From Algoriphagus halophilus (GTDB taxonomy: Bacteria; Bacteroidota; Bacteroidia; Cytophagales; Cyclobacteriaceae), in NCBI RefSeq assembly GCF_900129785.1, contig NZ_FSRC01000003.1, positions 372,001 through 436,000 of the forward strand: a stretch of 64,000 bases of DNA. Reading direction: 5' to 3'. Both the position numbers and the translations under genes were made by a program. Below, in pieces: positions 45,392 through 55,917 of the stretch. Under the pieces are notes generated by a model, which saw only the letters and a program-made list of their open reading frames with translations, searched no databases and had not been told where the DNA came from. Each line of letters begins with the position of its first letter. Position 1 is the stretch's first letter.

Positions 45392-48300
45392 ATGAAAAAT
45401 GTTTACAAAAGTCTAAGCGCCTTATTTTTGCTCTTAGTTCTTTCCAGTGCGGCAACATTTGCACAAAAAACCGTGACTGGAACAGTGTTGGACGAGTATG
45501 ATGTAGGACTTCCAGGAGTTTCAGTTCTTGTGAAGGGAACCACTACAGGTACTGCCACTGATATTGACGGGAAATTCTCCCTCAATGTCCCTAATGATCA
45601 AGCTGTATTGGTCTTTTCTTTTATTGGTTACGGCTCAGTAGAGCAGTTAGTAGGCAATAGAAGTATAATTGATGTCAAATTAAATCCAGATGAAACTACA
45701 CTTTCTGAACTTGTAGTAACTGGTTATACAATTGACAGCAGAAGAGAAACCACTGGTGCGATTGCCACAGTGGATCCTAAAGATTTGACAATAATTCCAA
45801 CAGGTAACGTAGAACAGACTCTTCAGGGTCGTGTTTCTGGTGTTACAGTAATTACAAACGGTCAGCCAGGTACTTCTTCCATTATTCGTGTTAGAGGTTT
45901 TGGAGCATTTGGTGGTAATGAGCCACTTTATGTAGTGGATGGAGTTCCTGTAGGTTCTACCGACTTCTTGAATCCAGATGACATTGCTTCAACTACTGTA
46001 TTGAAAGATGCTGCTGCTGCTTCCATTTATGGTGCGCGTGCTGCAAACGGTGTAATTATTTATACTACTAAAAGAGGAAGAAGAGGAAATCAGAAAATCC
46101 GAGTTGATTACAACGGTATGTTCGGTGTTACTACACCAGGCAAAGGATTGGATATGATGAATCCTCAAGATTTCGCAGAATACACTTGGTTGGCTGAAAC
46201 GAACCAAGCAATCATTGATGGAAGAGATCCAGCTTATGGACATCCTCAATTTGGTTCTGGAACTTCCCCAGTTTTGCCATATTATATTAATGTAGGAGGA
46301 GCTTCAGGTGTTCCTGGACCTTTTACAGCGGCACAATTAGAAGAAGAAAGAGCCAAGTATAACATTGATCCTACCAAAGGTCCAGTTTATCAAGTGGTGA
46401 GAGCTGCTACAGGTGAAGGTACTGATTGGTATGATGCTTTGACTAGAAATGCTCCATTGAACAGACATTCCATTGGTTTGAATGGTGGTTCTGAGACTTC
46501 AAGATTCTACATCGGTTTCGGTTACCAAGATCAAGCTGGTATCATGATCGGTAATAGTTTCAAGAGATATTCCTTAAGAGCTAACTCTGAATTTGATGTG
46601 ACCAAAAGATTCAGAATTGGTGAGAACTTCCAGGCTACTTATCGTCAGGTGTTAGGCCAGCAAGGTGGAACAGGCGGTAGAGGTGTTTCTGATGATGAAA
46701 ATGATATTCTTCAGGCCTTCAGAATGCCTTCCATTATCCCAGTTTATGATGAATTTGGTGGATATGGTGGTACTGCAGCAAGAGGTTTTAATAACCCAAG
46801 AAACCCTGTAGCTAACAGAGATGGTCAAAAAGACAATAGAAACTTCAATGCCAATATCTTCGGTAACGTTTATGCAGAATACGATATCCTTGATGATTTG
46901 ACTTTCAGAACATCTATGGGTGGTCAGTATAACAACTATTATTTCTGGGGTTATTCAAGACTACAATATGAAAACTCTGAAAACAACTCTGCTTTTGGAT
47001 ACAATGAAGGTGCAGGTTTCGTATTCGGATGGACTTTCACAAACACGCTATCTTGGAAACATACATTTGGAAAGCATGCATTTGATGTGATTGCTGGTCA
47101 AGAAGCGTTAAATACCGGTGCTGGTAGAAATATGAGTGCAAGTGGACAGAATCCATTCTCAAGAGATCCTGACTTCATTAATATTTCAAACCTTCCAGTG
47201 TCATCAAGACAGGTTAACTCTGATTTATTTAAAGGAGTAAACTTTAACTCTTACTTCGGTAGAGTGAATTATACCTTCAATGACAAGTATTTAGTAAGTG
47301 CGGTTGTTAGACGAGATGGATCTTCAAGATTTGGTTCTAACTCAAGATATGGTGTGTTCCCAGCATTCTCTGCTGCGTGGAGATTATCTTCCGAACCATT
47401 CCTTCAGAGTGCTACATGGATTGATGACTTGAAGATTCGTGGTGGTTGGGGTCAAATGGGTAACTCCAATAACGTAGACCCTAATAACCAATACTCTCTA
47501 TTCGGAGGTACTGTTGGTGCATCTTCTTATGACGTTAATGGTTCCAACAGTTCTGCCTTAATTGGTTTCAGAAGAACTAGAATTGGTAACCCTAATGCAC
47601 AGTGGGAGACTGCTGTAACTCAAAACATTGGTTTTGATGGTACATTCTTCAATGGTCGTTTAGACGTGATTTTTGATTGGTGGAAAAAGGATACCAAAGA
47701 CTTGCTCTTTACTGTACCTATCCCATTGACTGCAGGTTCTAATGCCGCTCCTCCAGCTGTAAACATCGGTCAGATGCTGAACAGAGGTTTGGATTTATTT
47801 GTGTCTACCAGAGGTAACCTCACAAGTGATTTCACTTATGAGTTGACAGTAACAGGAAGTACGTTGAAAAACGAGATTGTTTCTCTAGCTCCTGGATTGG
47901 AAATCATTACTTCTGTAAACCCAGCATATCGTGGAATTACTCCTATCAGAAACCAGGTGGGTGAGCCATTGTCTACTTTCTTTGGTTATGATGTAGAAGG
48001 TTTATTCAGAAATGCTGAAGATGTAGCTAACCATGCTGTACAAGATGGTGCTGCACCAGGTAGATTTAAGTTTAGAGATGCTGATGGTGATGGTACAATC
48101 ACTCCTGCTGACCGTGTAGTTCTTGGAAATCCAGTTCCTGATTTTACAGGTGGTGTGAACTTCACTGTTGGTTACAAAGGACTTGATCTTTCTGCATATT
48201 TCTATACTTCTATTGGTAATGAGATTTGGAATCAGTCTAAGTGGTTTACTGATTTCTTCCAGACATTTGAAGGAGCTGCAATTTCTGAGCGTTTGAAAGA

Positions 48301-48640
48301 TGCTTGGACTCCTGAGAATTTGGATGCTGAAATTCCTGTAGTAGAAAAGACTTCAAACTTCTCTACTTCTAACGTAGCTAATTCATTCTACGTAGAAGAC
48401 GGTTCTTACTTAAGATTACAGAACGTAAGCTTAGGTTATACGCTTCCAGCTTCTTTATTGGAAAGATGGAGAATGGAAAGAGTTAGAGTTTTTGCATCTG
48501 CAAACAACTTATTTACTATCTCTGGATATTCAGGATTGGATCCAGCTGTAGGTGGAGATGCGGATTTGAGCTTCGGTATTGACGTTGGTAACTACCCAGT
48601 TACACGTGGTTATACTTTTGGTATCAATCTTAGCTTCTAA
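45392..48640 (+). CDS. SusC/RagA family TonB-linked outer-membrane protein
   Basis: 1082 residues from MKNVYKSLSALFLLL; MFMKN two codons earlier is possible, and the longest frame reaches back to 45299. Signal peptide LSSAATFAQ. CarboxypepD_reg-like domain (TVTGTVLDEYDVGLPGVSV, GTATDIDGKFSL), then plug with LVVTGY, QGRVSGVTV, RVRGFGAFGGNEPLYVVDG and DAAAASIYGARAANGVI, and a 22-strand type barrel. A Ca-like loop RDADGDGTITPAD is near 900, as in many SusC proteins. It imports a large substrate with SusD. Start of the susCD operon. Confidence 0.96.
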   Translation: MKNVYKSLSALFLLLVLSSAATFAQKTVTGTVLDEYDVGLPGVSVLVKGTTTGTATDIDGKFSLNVPNDQAVLVFSFIGYGSVEQLVGNRSIIDVKLNPDETTLSELVVTGYTIDSRRETTGAIATVDPKDLTIIPTGNVEQTLQGRVSGVTVITNGQPGTSSIIRVRGFGAFGGNEPLYVVDGVPVGSTDFLNPDDIASTTVLKDAAAASIYGARAANGVIIYTTKRGRRGNQKIRVDYNGMFGVTTPGKGLDMMNPQDFAEYTWLAETNQAIIDGRDPAYGHPQFGSGTSPVLPYYINVGGASGVPGPFTAAQLEEERAKYNIDPTKGPVYQVVRAATGEGTDWYDALTRNAPLNRHSIGLNGGSETSRFYIGFGYQDQAGIMIGNSFKRYSLRANSEFDVTKRFRIGENFQATYRQVLGQQGGTGGRGVSDDENDILQAFRMPSIIPVYDEFGGYGGTAARGFNNPRNPVANRDGQKDNRNFNANIFGNVYAEYDILDDLTFRTSMGGQYNNYYFWGYSRLQYENSENNSAFGYNEGAGFVFGWTFTNTLSWKHTFGKHAFDVIAGQEALNTGAGRNMSASGQNPFSRDPDFINISNLPVSSRQVNSDLFKGVNFNSYFGRVNYTFNDKYLVSAVVRRDGSSRFGSNSRYGVFPAFSAAWRLSSEPFLQSATWIDDLKIRGGWGQMGNSNNVDPNNQYSLFGGTVGASSYDVNGSNSSALIGFRRTRIGNPNAQWETAVTQNIGFDGTFFNGRLDVIFDWWKKDTKDLLFTVPIPLTAGSNAAPPAVNIGQMLNRGLDLFVSTRGNLTSDFTYELTVTGSTLKNEIVSLAPGLEIITSVNPAYRGITPIRNQVGEPLSTFFGYDVEGLFRNAEDVANHAVQDGAAPGRFKFRDADGDGTITPADRVVLGNPVPDFTGGVNFTVGYKGLDLSAYFYTSIGNEIWNQSKWFTDFFQTFEGAAISERLKDAWTPENLDAEIPVVEKTSNFSTSNVANSFYVEDGSYLRLQNVSLGYTLPASLLERWRMERVRVFASANNLFTISGYSGLDPAVGGDADLSFGIDVGNYPVTRGYTFGINLSF

Positions 48641-48692
48641 GAGAACAAAAGAATCAGAATCGAGTTATAGACAATATAATTGATTAAAAAAA

Positions 48693-50423
48693 ATGAAGAA
48701 TTATAAATTAAAAATCGGAGCACTTTTGTCCTCAGCAGTCATGATGGTGGCAGTTAGCTGTAGCGATGATTTTCTAGATGTGCCGCCGACAGGTTTACTT
48801 GCAGAAGCGCAGTTAACATCACTTGGAGGTATTGATGCCTCTTTGATAGCTGCTTATTCTCAAGTCAATGGTCGGGGAAATAGATTAGGTTCTCCATCCA
48901 ATTGGGTTTGGGGAAGTATTAGAGGTGGTGAAGCTAATAAGGGTACTGACCCTGGTGATTTTACCACAATCAACCCTATCCAGCGTTTCGAAAATAATGC
49001 TGCGGGTGGTGATATGGGTTCTAAATGGAACGTTTGTTACGAGGGTATTGCCCGTGCAAATAACGTTTTGAGACTTCTTGAAAGTGCGCAAGAAGATGTG
49101 ACTGATGCAGATAAAATTAGAATATCTTCTCAGGCTCGTTTCTTAAGAGCACATTTTTACTTTGAGTTGAAAAGGGATTATAACAATACTCCTTATGTTG
49201 ACGAGACAGTAGATTATGGAAGTGGCTTAGAAGATATCAGTAACAATCAAGATCTATGGCCTTTTATTGAGGCTGATCTTAAGTATGCTGTTGATAATTT
49301 GCCTGCAACTCAATCTCAAGTGGGTAGAGTTAACTCTTGGGCTGCTAAAGCTTATTTAGGTAAAGTATACTTGTATCAAAACAAATTCTCTGAAGCAAAA
49401 TCAATGTTTGATGATGTTATCGCGAATGGTGTTACAAGTAATGGTTTGAAGTATGGTCTAGTAGATTATTATGACGATATGTTCAGAGGTGCAAATGATA
49501 ACCACCAAGAGTCTGTTTGGGCTTATCAAGCAGCTGCTGGTACTGGTTCTGTATTGAATGCAAACCCTGAGTTTGACTTGAACTTCCCTTACAATACTGG
49601 TCCTTCTGGTCCAGGTAACTGTTGTGGATTCTTCCAGCCAAGCTTTACTTTCGTAAATGCATTTAGAACAAGCAATGGTTTGCCTTTGCTAGATAAAACA
49701 TACAATGATCCTGCTAATCAGGTTAAAAACGATATGGGATTGGTATCAGCTGACCCATTCACTCCAGATGCAGGTCCTCTTGATCCAAGATTGGATCATA
49801 CAGTAGGTAGAAGAGGTATTCCTTATCTTGATTGGCAAGATCATCCAGGTGCTGCTTGGATCAGAAATCAACCAAACGGTGGACCATATTCTCCTAAGAA
49901 GTATGTTTACCAAAAAGCTGAAGAAGGATCTTATCAAGATAATAGTTCTTGGACTCCAGGTTATACTGGTATCAACTTCATGATCATTCGATTTGCTGAT
50001 GTTCTATTGATGGCTGCTGAAGCTGAGATAGAGACTGGTGGATTAGAGAAAGCTCGTGAATATGTAAATAGAGTAAGAACTAGAGCAATTAATTCTAAGC
50101 TTATGAGAGAAAATGGAGATATGGCAGCTAACTATCAGATTAGCACTTATGATTCTCCATGGTCTGATGCTGATCTAGCTAGAAGAGCGGTTAGAATGGA
50201 AAGAATGCTTGAACTTGGAATGGAAGGTCATAGATTCTATGATCTTGTAAGATGGAATATTGCGAAAGAAGAACTTGATTTCTACTTCGCTTTGGATGGT
50301 AAGCTATTAGCTGCTGCTTTGGGTGGTGCATCCTATTCTGAAAAATTCAAGTATGTTCCAATTCCACAAGATCAAATAGATTTGGTTGGATCTGATATTT
50401 TGATACAAAATCCAGGTTTCTAA
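48693..50423 (+). CDS. RagB/SusD family lipoprotein
   Basis: 576 residues; signal ending at AVSC (Cys23). SusD pattern: FLDVPPTGLLAE after the Cys, then helix-rich TPR-like sequence with RFLRAHFYFELKRDY and WAAKAYLGKVYLYQNKFSEA. The C-terminal part has FADVLLMAAEAEIETG and MERMLELGMEGHRFYDLVRW. It caps the SusC barrel on the outer surface and captures substrate. Follows SusC by 52 bases; ends at a terminator, so the pair forms one unit. Confidence 0.96.
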   Translation: MKNYKLKIGALLSSAVMMVAVSCSDDFLDVPPTGLLAEAQLTSLGGIDASLIAAYSQVNGRGNRLGSPSNWVWGSIRGGEANKGTDPGDFTTINPIQRFENNAAGGDMGSKWNVCYEGIARANNVLRLLESAQEDVTDADKIRISSQARFLRAHFYFELKRDYNNTPYVDETVDYGSGLEDISNNQDLWPFIEADLKYAVDNLPATQSQVGRVNSWAAKAYLGKVYLYQNKFSEAKSMFDDVIANGVTSNGLKYGLVDYYDDMFRGANDNHQESVWAYQAAAGTGSVLNANPEFDLNFPYNTGPSGPGNCCGFFQPSFTFVNAFRTSNGLPLLDKTYNDPANQVKNDMGLVSADPFTPDAGPLDPRLDHTVGRRGIPYLDWQDHPGAAWIRNQPNGGPYSPKKYVYQKAEEGSYQDNSSWTPGYTGINFMIIRFADVLLMAAEAEIETGGLEKAREYVNRVRTRAINSKLMRENGDMAANYQISTYDSPWSDADLARRAVRMERMLELGMEGHRFYDLVRWNIAKEELDFYFALDGKLLAAALGGASYSEKFKYVPIPQDQIDLVGSDILIQNPGF

Positions 50424-50443
50424 ACCTAGATTTGGAAATAATT

Positions 50444-50477
50444 AAAAAGAGAAGGTCTTTGGCCTTCTCTTTTTGTT
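50444..50477 (+). terminator. Rho-independent terminator after susD
   Basis: AAAAAGAGAAGG (50444-50455) pairs with CCTTCTCTTTTT (50463-50474), loop of 7 bases, followed by a T-rich tract. Confidence 0.9.
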
Positions 50478-50562
50478 TTTTTAACTACATAATCACTTTT
50501 ATTTTTTCTCATATCTACCAAAAATGCTAATTTGAAGCCAATCATACCCAATTTTATCCATT

Positions 50563-53500
50563 ATGAAATCCCAGTATTTTCTCTTTTTGGGAGCCTTACT
50601 AATCTTGGTAAGCTCCTGTCAAAAAGAGTCAAGTTTATTTGAATTAAAGTCTCCGGAATCTACCGGAATTGACTTTGCAAACAATATTGTAGAAACAGAC
50701 TCCTTTAACATTCTCACCGATGAATACATATTTAATGGTGGAGGATTAGCCATCGCAGATTTTGATAATAATGGATATCCAGATGTTTTTTTTACTGGAA
50801 ATCAAGTGCCTAATAAGCTTTTTTTAAATCAAGGAGGGTTTAAATTTAAAGACGTTTCTTCTGAGGCAGGCATTGAAGCTGCTAACAGGTGGTGTACCGG
50901 AACTACTGCTGTTGATATCAATCAAGATGGTTTGATGGATCTTTATGTGGCTGCTGCCATGATGAAAGGTGAAGAAGAACGCAATAATTTACTTTTTGTA
51001 AATCAAGGAGTTGATGCGAACGGAAAAGTAGTCTTCAAGGAAATGGCTTCCCAATATGGTATTGCTGATAGTGGTAATGGAATGGGGGCAGCTTTTATTG
51101 ATTATGATCTAGATGGTGATTTGGATTTGTATGTTCTCAACAATGAGCAAAGCAGAGTTACCCCAAGTAATTATAAAGAGAAAATTGTAGATGGAAGTGC
51201 TATTAATAATGATGCATTCTATAGAAATAATGGAGATGGGACGTTTACCAATGTAACGCTAGAAGTAGGGATCACTATTGAAGGCTTTGGTTTAGGGTTG
51301 TTGATTGCTGATATCAACAATGATGGATGGCCCGATATACATGTTAGTAATGACTACGTCACTAATGACATTCTTTATATCAATAACCAAGATGGTACAT
51401 TTTCAAATAAAATCAGCCAGGCTTTAAGACATCAAAGTCAATTCTCTATGGGATCAGATATCGCTGATTTTAATAATGATGGATTGCCTGATATTTTCAC
51501 TTTAGACATGTTGGGGGAGGGGAATTATAGAAAGAAAACTACCATCGGAAATAATGTATATCAGACTTACATCAACAACGAGCAATGGGGTTACGAATAC
51601 CAGTATGTAAGAAATATGTTACATATGAATAATGGACCCGACATGCCTTTTAGTGAAATTGGAATGATGGCTGGAGTATATCAGACAGACTGGAGTTGGG
51701 CGCCTTTGTTCGGTGATGTGGATAACGATGGGATGAGAGATCTGCTCGTCACCAATGGATTTCCAAGAGATATTACTGATAAGGATTTTGCAAATTATCG
51801 TGCAGATGTAGGAAGTATTGCTACTACGAGGCAATTATTGGATTCCATTCCTATTGTCAAAATTCCCAATTATGCGTTTAGAAATGTGGGCAATTTGGAA
51901 TTTGAAGACACAGGAGCTGAATGGGGTTTGAGTAAACCTTCATTTTCAAACGGTGCTGCCTTAGTTGATTTTGATTTGGACGGGGATCTGGATTATGTGG
52001 TTAATAATATCAATGATCCAGCCTTTGTTTTTGAAAATAAACTTTCAGAAGAAAAAGAAAAAGGGAATTACCTACGGATTCAATTAAATGGAACTGCTGC
52101 AAATCCTCAAGGATTAGGGTCAAAATTAACGCTTGAGTTGAAAGACGGCACTACTTTATACCAAGAACAACAAGTTGTAAGAGGATATATGTCCTCCATT
52201 GATCCGATATTGCATTTTGGTCTTGGGGCTAATCCTGAGGTAGAAAAGTTAACGATTATTTGGCCTGACGGTAAATTGGAATCTCTTTCTAATGTATCCG
52301 GAAATCAGGTTATTACTTTGGATTATAAGAATGCTTCCAATGGGAAAGCAAATAGGGCAATTCTGAACTATCATGCTGGACCAACTTTATTTTCTGAAGT
52401 TTCAGCGTCATTAGGGATAAACTATACGCATCAAGAGGAGGATAAAGTAGATTTTTATATTCAGCGGACCATTCCTCATAAACTGACACAATATGGTCCT
52501 AGTTTGGCAGTGGGAGATATCAATGGAGATGGGATCGAAGATTTGTTGGTTGGATCTGCAAGTGGCTATTTTCCAAAAGCTTATTTTCAAAATCAAAGTG
52601 GTGAGTTTGAAGAGGTGGATATATTGAAGGGAGAAAATCCAGTCTTTGAAGAAATGGGTATGTTGCTGGTAGACATCGACAACGATTCAGATTTGGATTT
52701 ATATTTAGTAAGTGGAAGTAATGAGTTTTTGCCTGAATCTGCGGAATATGGGGATCGATTATATCTAAATGATGGGCGTGGTGGATTTACACTTGACAAG
52801 AATTTTTCTTCTGTAAAAGCAAGTGGATCCACAGTCAGAGCGGCTGATTTCGATGGAGACGGTTTCTTGGATTTGTTTGTAGGTGGAAGAGCTCCAGTTT
52901 CCCAATATCCAATGCCTGAAAAGAGTTTTTTATTAAAAAACAACAATGGAAGTCTGGAAGATGTGACGGAAAATTTAGCGCCTGGTCTAAGAGAAATAGG
53001 AATGGTGACTGATGCAGTTTGGTCCGATATTGATTCAGATGGTCAAGTAGACCTGGTGGTAGTTGGAGAATTAATGGCGATCACCATATTCAAAAATACT
53101 AATGGAGAGTTTACCAAATTGGAAAGTTCGGGATTAGAGGACTATTTGGGTTGGTGGAACTCCATATCTACCGGAGATTTTGATCAAGATGGAGATACAG
53201 ATTTTATAGTGGGGAATTTGGGTGCAAATAACCCGCATCACCCGAGTGAAGAGATGCCAGTTAAAGTCTATGCAAAAGACTTTGATAAAAATGGAAGTGT
53301 TGACCCAGTGACTTTTGCTTACTATAAAGATCGAGAAGGTAATTATAAATCGTATCCAAGTCATTTCTGGGGAGATTTATATGGTCAAAGCACCCTGTTT
53401 AGAAAGAAATACGAGCGTTACAAAACTTATGCTTTAAGTACAGAAGAAGATCTATTTACTCCCGAAGAGAAAGAAGGAGCGTTGATCTTAACTGGTAATT

Positions 53501-54084
53501 ATGATAATTCGGCATATGTTGAAAACTTAGGAAACGGGCAGTTTAAGTTAAAAGCATTGCCTAGAATTGCTCAGGTAGGACCGGTTAATGGAGTTGTTTC
53601 TGAAGATTTTGATCAGGATGGGAATTTGGATGTTGCCTTAATTGGTAATGATTATGGAAATGAAATTTTTATCGGGAAACTTGATGCCCATATTGGCTTA
53701 ATTCTTAAGGGAAATGGGCAGGGTGATTTTGAGCCAATGAAAGTTTTGGAAAGTGGATTTTTGGTGCCTGGAGATGGAAAAGCTTTAGTGAAAATACCTT
53801 CTGCTCAAGGCTCTCCACTGCTTGTTGCCTCTCAGAATAGAAGTGATTTAAAAGTATTTAAAACCCAAAGTCCGAAAGGGAAAAGTTTCAGTCCTGGATT
53901 AGGGGTCATGGCAGTATTGTTAGAACTAGAAAACGGAAAGACACAAAGAATAGAAACCACCTTTGGTTCTGGTTTTCTTTCTCAATCTACTCGTGAAATA
54001 GCCATTCCAAATGGTACAAAGGGAATTAAGACCATAGACTACCAAGGTGAAATGGAAATAATTGATCTTAACTCCCTGGATTAA
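50563..54084 (+). CDS. CRTAC1-like FG-GAP repeat lipoprotein with ASPIC/UnbV domain
   Basis: 1173 residues. Lipoprotein signal LLILVSSC with Cys19. The first half holds FG-GAP/VCBS repeats with Ca loops: DFDNNGYPDVFF, DINQDGLMDLYV, DYDLDGDLDLYV, DINNDGWPDIHV, DFNNDGLPDIFT. An ASPIC/UnbV domain follows (~500-590: GSKLTLELKDGTTLYQEQQ, then WPDGKLESL). A second set of repeats comes after ~640 (DINGDGIEDLLV, DIDNDSDLDLYL, DFDGDGFLDLFV). Forms beta-propellers, likely binding sugars or proteins outside the cell. Such genes often follow susCD in Bacteroidota; a terminator lies between, so it may have its own promoter. Confidence 0.93.
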   Translation: MKSQYFLFLGALLILVSSCQKESSLFELKSPESTGIDFANNIVETDSFNILTDEYIFNGGGLAIADFDNNGYPDVFFTGNQVPNKLFLNQGGFKFKDVSSEAGIEAANRWCTGTTAVDINQDGLMDLYVAAAMMKGEEERNNLLFVNQGVDANGKVVFKEMASQYGIADSGNGMGAAFIDYDLDGDLDLYVLNNEQSRVTPSNYKEKIVDGSAINNDAFYRNNGDGTFTNVTLEVGITIEGFGLGLLIADINNDGWPDIHVSNDYVTNDILYINNQDGTFSNKISQALRHQSQFSMGSDIADFNNDGLPDIFTLDMLGEGNYRKKTTIGNNVYQTYINNEQWGYEYQYVRNMLHMNNGPDMPFSEIGMMAGVYQTDWSWAPLFGDVDNDGMRDLLVTNGFPRDITDKDFANYRADVGSIATTRQLLDSIPIVKIPNYAFRNVGNLEFEDTGAEWGLSKPSFSNGAALVDFDLDGDLDYVVNNINDPAFVFENKLSEEKEKGNYLRIQLNGTAANPQGLGSKLTLELKDGTTLYQEQQVVRGYMSSIDPILHFGLGANPEVEKLTIIWPDGKLESLSNVSGNQVITLDYKNASNGKANRAILNYHAGPTLFSEVSASLGINYTHQEEDKVDFYIQRTIPHKLTQYGPSLAVGDINGDGIEDLLVGSASGYFPKAYFQNQSGEFEEVDILKGENPVFEEMGMLLVDIDNDSDLDLYLVSGSNEFLPESAEYGDRLYLNDGRGGFTLDKNFSSVKASGSTVRAADFDGDGFLDLFVGGRAPVSQYPMPEKSFLLKNNNGSLEDVTENLAPGLREIGMVTDAVWSDIDSDGQVDLVVVGELMAITIFKNTNGEFTKLESSGLEDYLGWWNSISTGDFDQDGDTDFIVGNLGANNPHHPSEEMPVKVYAKDFDKNGSVDPVTFAYYKDREGNYKSYPSHFWGDLYGQSTLFRKKYERYKTYALSTEEDLFTPEEKEGALILTGNYDNSAYVENLGNGQFKLKALPRIAQVGPVNGVVSEDFDQDGNLDVALIGNDYGNEIFIGKLDAHIGLILKGNGQGDFEPMKVLESGFLVPGDGKALVKIPSAQGSPLLVASQNRSDLKVFKTQSPKGKSFSPGLGVMAVLLELENGKTQRIETTFGSGFLSQSTREIAIPNGTKGIKTIDYQGEMEIIDLNSLD

Positions 54085-54087
54085 TGA

Positions 54088-54849
54088 TTATTTGTAAAGT
54101 TTGTCCGGTTGAACCTCGCAGATCTCTACGATTAACTCAGCTACTTTGTTGGTGACATCTTCGAAATAAAGCCTTCCTTTTTCTGGGGAGGCTTTTTTTG
54201 GATTTCCAATTCCAGTATCCTCCGTTACTTCAGACCATTTCCGTTCGGCCCAAGCCCATTTTTCTCTCAATCCGGAAATCACTGATTTTTTTTCCGCTCC
54301 ATTACCTGCCTCATTTAGAGGAGAAACTAAATGAGGTTGAAGGTGCATGATCAAGGAAGTTTCCATTTCATCAGCGTGATCTCCCTTTTCTTCAAAATAT
54401 TTGGTTTTATCCAATGCTTGAAACCAATTGCAAGTGAATAATAGCATGTCGGGAAAACTAAGTCCTAATTCTCTGAGCATGGTTTTAAAATCATTGCCAC
54501 CATGACTATTTACGATCAAGAGCTTTTTCACTCCCTGCCTGTCTAGAACAGTGATCAAATCTCTTAAAATGGCAAGTTGAGTACTAGGATTAAGATTCAT
54601 GTCTAAGTAGATGTCAGACTGACCAGTATTCACTCCGAAAGGGATGGTAGGTAAAACCATTACCTTGGCTCCTTTTTCCCAGGCTTTTCTTCCGCTTTCC
54701 TCAGCAACTCCATCGGCCTCGTAAATGTCTGTACCATAAGGCAAGTGATAATTATGAGCTTCGGTAGCTCCCCATGGAAGAACAGCTAGTTCAAATCGAT
54801 CGGATTTTAAATTTTTCCAACTTGCTTCTTTTAAAATATATGGTCTCAT
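54088..54849 (-). CDS. Creatininase-family amidohydrolase
   Basis: 253 residues from MRPYILKEASW; a start six codons earlier is possible. Metal-site motifs: LPWGATEAHNYHLPYGTDIY (E-x-H pattern), IPFGVNTGQSDIY, VNSHGGNDFKTML and ADEMETSLIMHL (Glu ligand). The family holds creatininase and MftE-like peptidase, and also N-formyl or amide hydrolases; the substrate is unknown. It is the only - strand gene in a run of + strand genes of related theme, ending 3 bases from the FG-GAP gene stop. Position next to glycosylasparaginase suggests amide-bond cleavage. Confidence 0.9.
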   Translation of the reverse strand: MRPYILKEASWKNLKSDRFELAVLPWGATEAHNYHLPYGTDIYEADGVAEESGRKAWEKGAKVMVLPTIPFGVNTGQSDIYLDMNLNPSTQLAILRDLITVLDRQGVKKLLIVNSHGGNDFKTMLRELGLSFPDMLLFTCNWFQALDKTKYFEEKGDHADEMETSLIMHLQPHLVSPLNEAGNGAEKKSVISGLREKWAWAERKWSEVTEDTGIGNPKKASPEKGRLYFEDVTNKVAELIVEICEVQPDKLYK

Positions 54850-54938
54850 TTTGAGGGGTTTTAGCAATGAATTGACAGAAGGTTCACATTTTTAAAGGCA
54901 ATTTTGATAATTTGAAGCCTCATTCGAAATTAAGTTTT

Positions 54939-55916
54939 ATGTCTGAAAGAAGAAAGTTTATTAAGAAGTCCATTTTAGGTTCTGCGATTTTAGTTCCAGG
55001 GATTTCAGGTGCGTTTGCCAATTCCTCCAAAAAAGAATTAATAGGTGAAAAACCATTGATATTATCAACTTGGAATCATGGCTTGCCTGCCAATGCTGCT
55101 GCTATTTCAAAATTAAAAGAAACAGGAAGTATCCTAGATGCAGTGGAAGCTGGGGTAATGGATACCGAATTAGATATGGATAACCTTTCTGTCGGTCTAC
55201 AAGGATTACCAGATAGAGAGGGGATTACCACTTTGGATGCCTCTATCATGACTGGAGATGGTTCTTGTGGATCAGTGGCGTTTGTTCGCCAGGTGAAACA
55301 CCCAATTTCATTAGCCAGGGTGGTTATGGAGAAGACTCCACATGTCATGATCGTAGGTGAAGGGGCTAGACAGTTAGCTATTTCGGAAGGATTTCCAATA
55401 GAAAAAGAGGAGCTTAGCCCAAAGGCTAAGGAGGCCTATGAAAAATGGAAGGTAACCAGTAAATACAAGCCGGTGATCAATATTGAAAACCATGATACCA
55501 TTGGTATGATTGGAATTGATAAAAATGGTCAAATGGCCGGAAGTTGTACCACAAGTGGACTTGCTTATAAGATGCACGGGAGAGTGGGAGATAGCCCAAT
55601 TATCGGAGCAGGATTATACGTGGATAATGAGGTTGGAGCTGCCACCGCTACCGGACTTGGAGAAACTATTATCAGAGTATGTGGAAGTTTCTTAATCGTT
55701 GAGCTGATGAGACAAGGTAGGACTCCACAAGAAGCTTGTGAGGAGGCTGTCAGAAGACTTGTTTCTAAAAGCAAAAACATCAAAGATGTTCAGGCGGGAT
55801 TCCTAGCGATCAATAAAGAAGGACAAGTAGGAGCTTATGCAATTCATCCAGGATTTAATTTCGCTCAAGGTACTTTAAGCTCCAATGCATTGATAGATTC
55901 AAAAAGCTACTTTTAA
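54939..55916 (+). CDS. Exported N4-(beta-N-acetylglucosaminyl)-L-asparaginase (glycosylasparaginase)
   Basis: Ntn-hydrolase, 325 residues from the ATG at 54939; the frame also reads from a TTG at 54912. Cleaves the GlcNAc-Asn bond of N-glycan remnants after self-cleavage before a Thr. The precursor site is HDTIGMIGID with Thr187, followed by SCTTSGLAYKMHGRVGDSPI and GATATGLGE, the family active-site pattern. The N-terminus MSERRKFIKKS is Tat-like (ERRKF), so export folded is likely, to periplasm or beyond. The two other Ntn asparaginase groups (isoaspartyl-peptidase) differ in these motifs. Followed one base later by CutC; a + strand unit. Confidence 0.93.
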   Translation: MSERRKFIKKSILGSAILVPGISGAFANSSKKELIGEKPLILSTWNHGLPANAAAISKLKETGSILDAVEAGVMDTELDMDNLSVGLQGLPDREGITTLDASIMTGDGSCGSVAFVRQVKHPISLARVVMEKTPHVMIVGEGARQLAISEGFPIEKEELSPKAKEAYEKWKVTSKYKPVINIENHDTIGMIGIDKNGQMAGSCTTSGLAYKMHGRVGDSPIIGAGLYVDNEVGAATATGLGETIIRVCGSFLIVELMRQGRTPQEACEEAVRRLVSKSKNIKDVQAGFLAINKEGQVGAYAIHPGFNFAQGTLSSNALIDSKSYF

Positions 55917-55917
55917 G

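Noticed and set aside
52593..52946. 117-residue - strand frame inside the FG-GAP gene
   Set aside because: Shadow of Ca-loop codons (Asp/Gly-rich gives Ser/Pro-rich antisense); no independent support.
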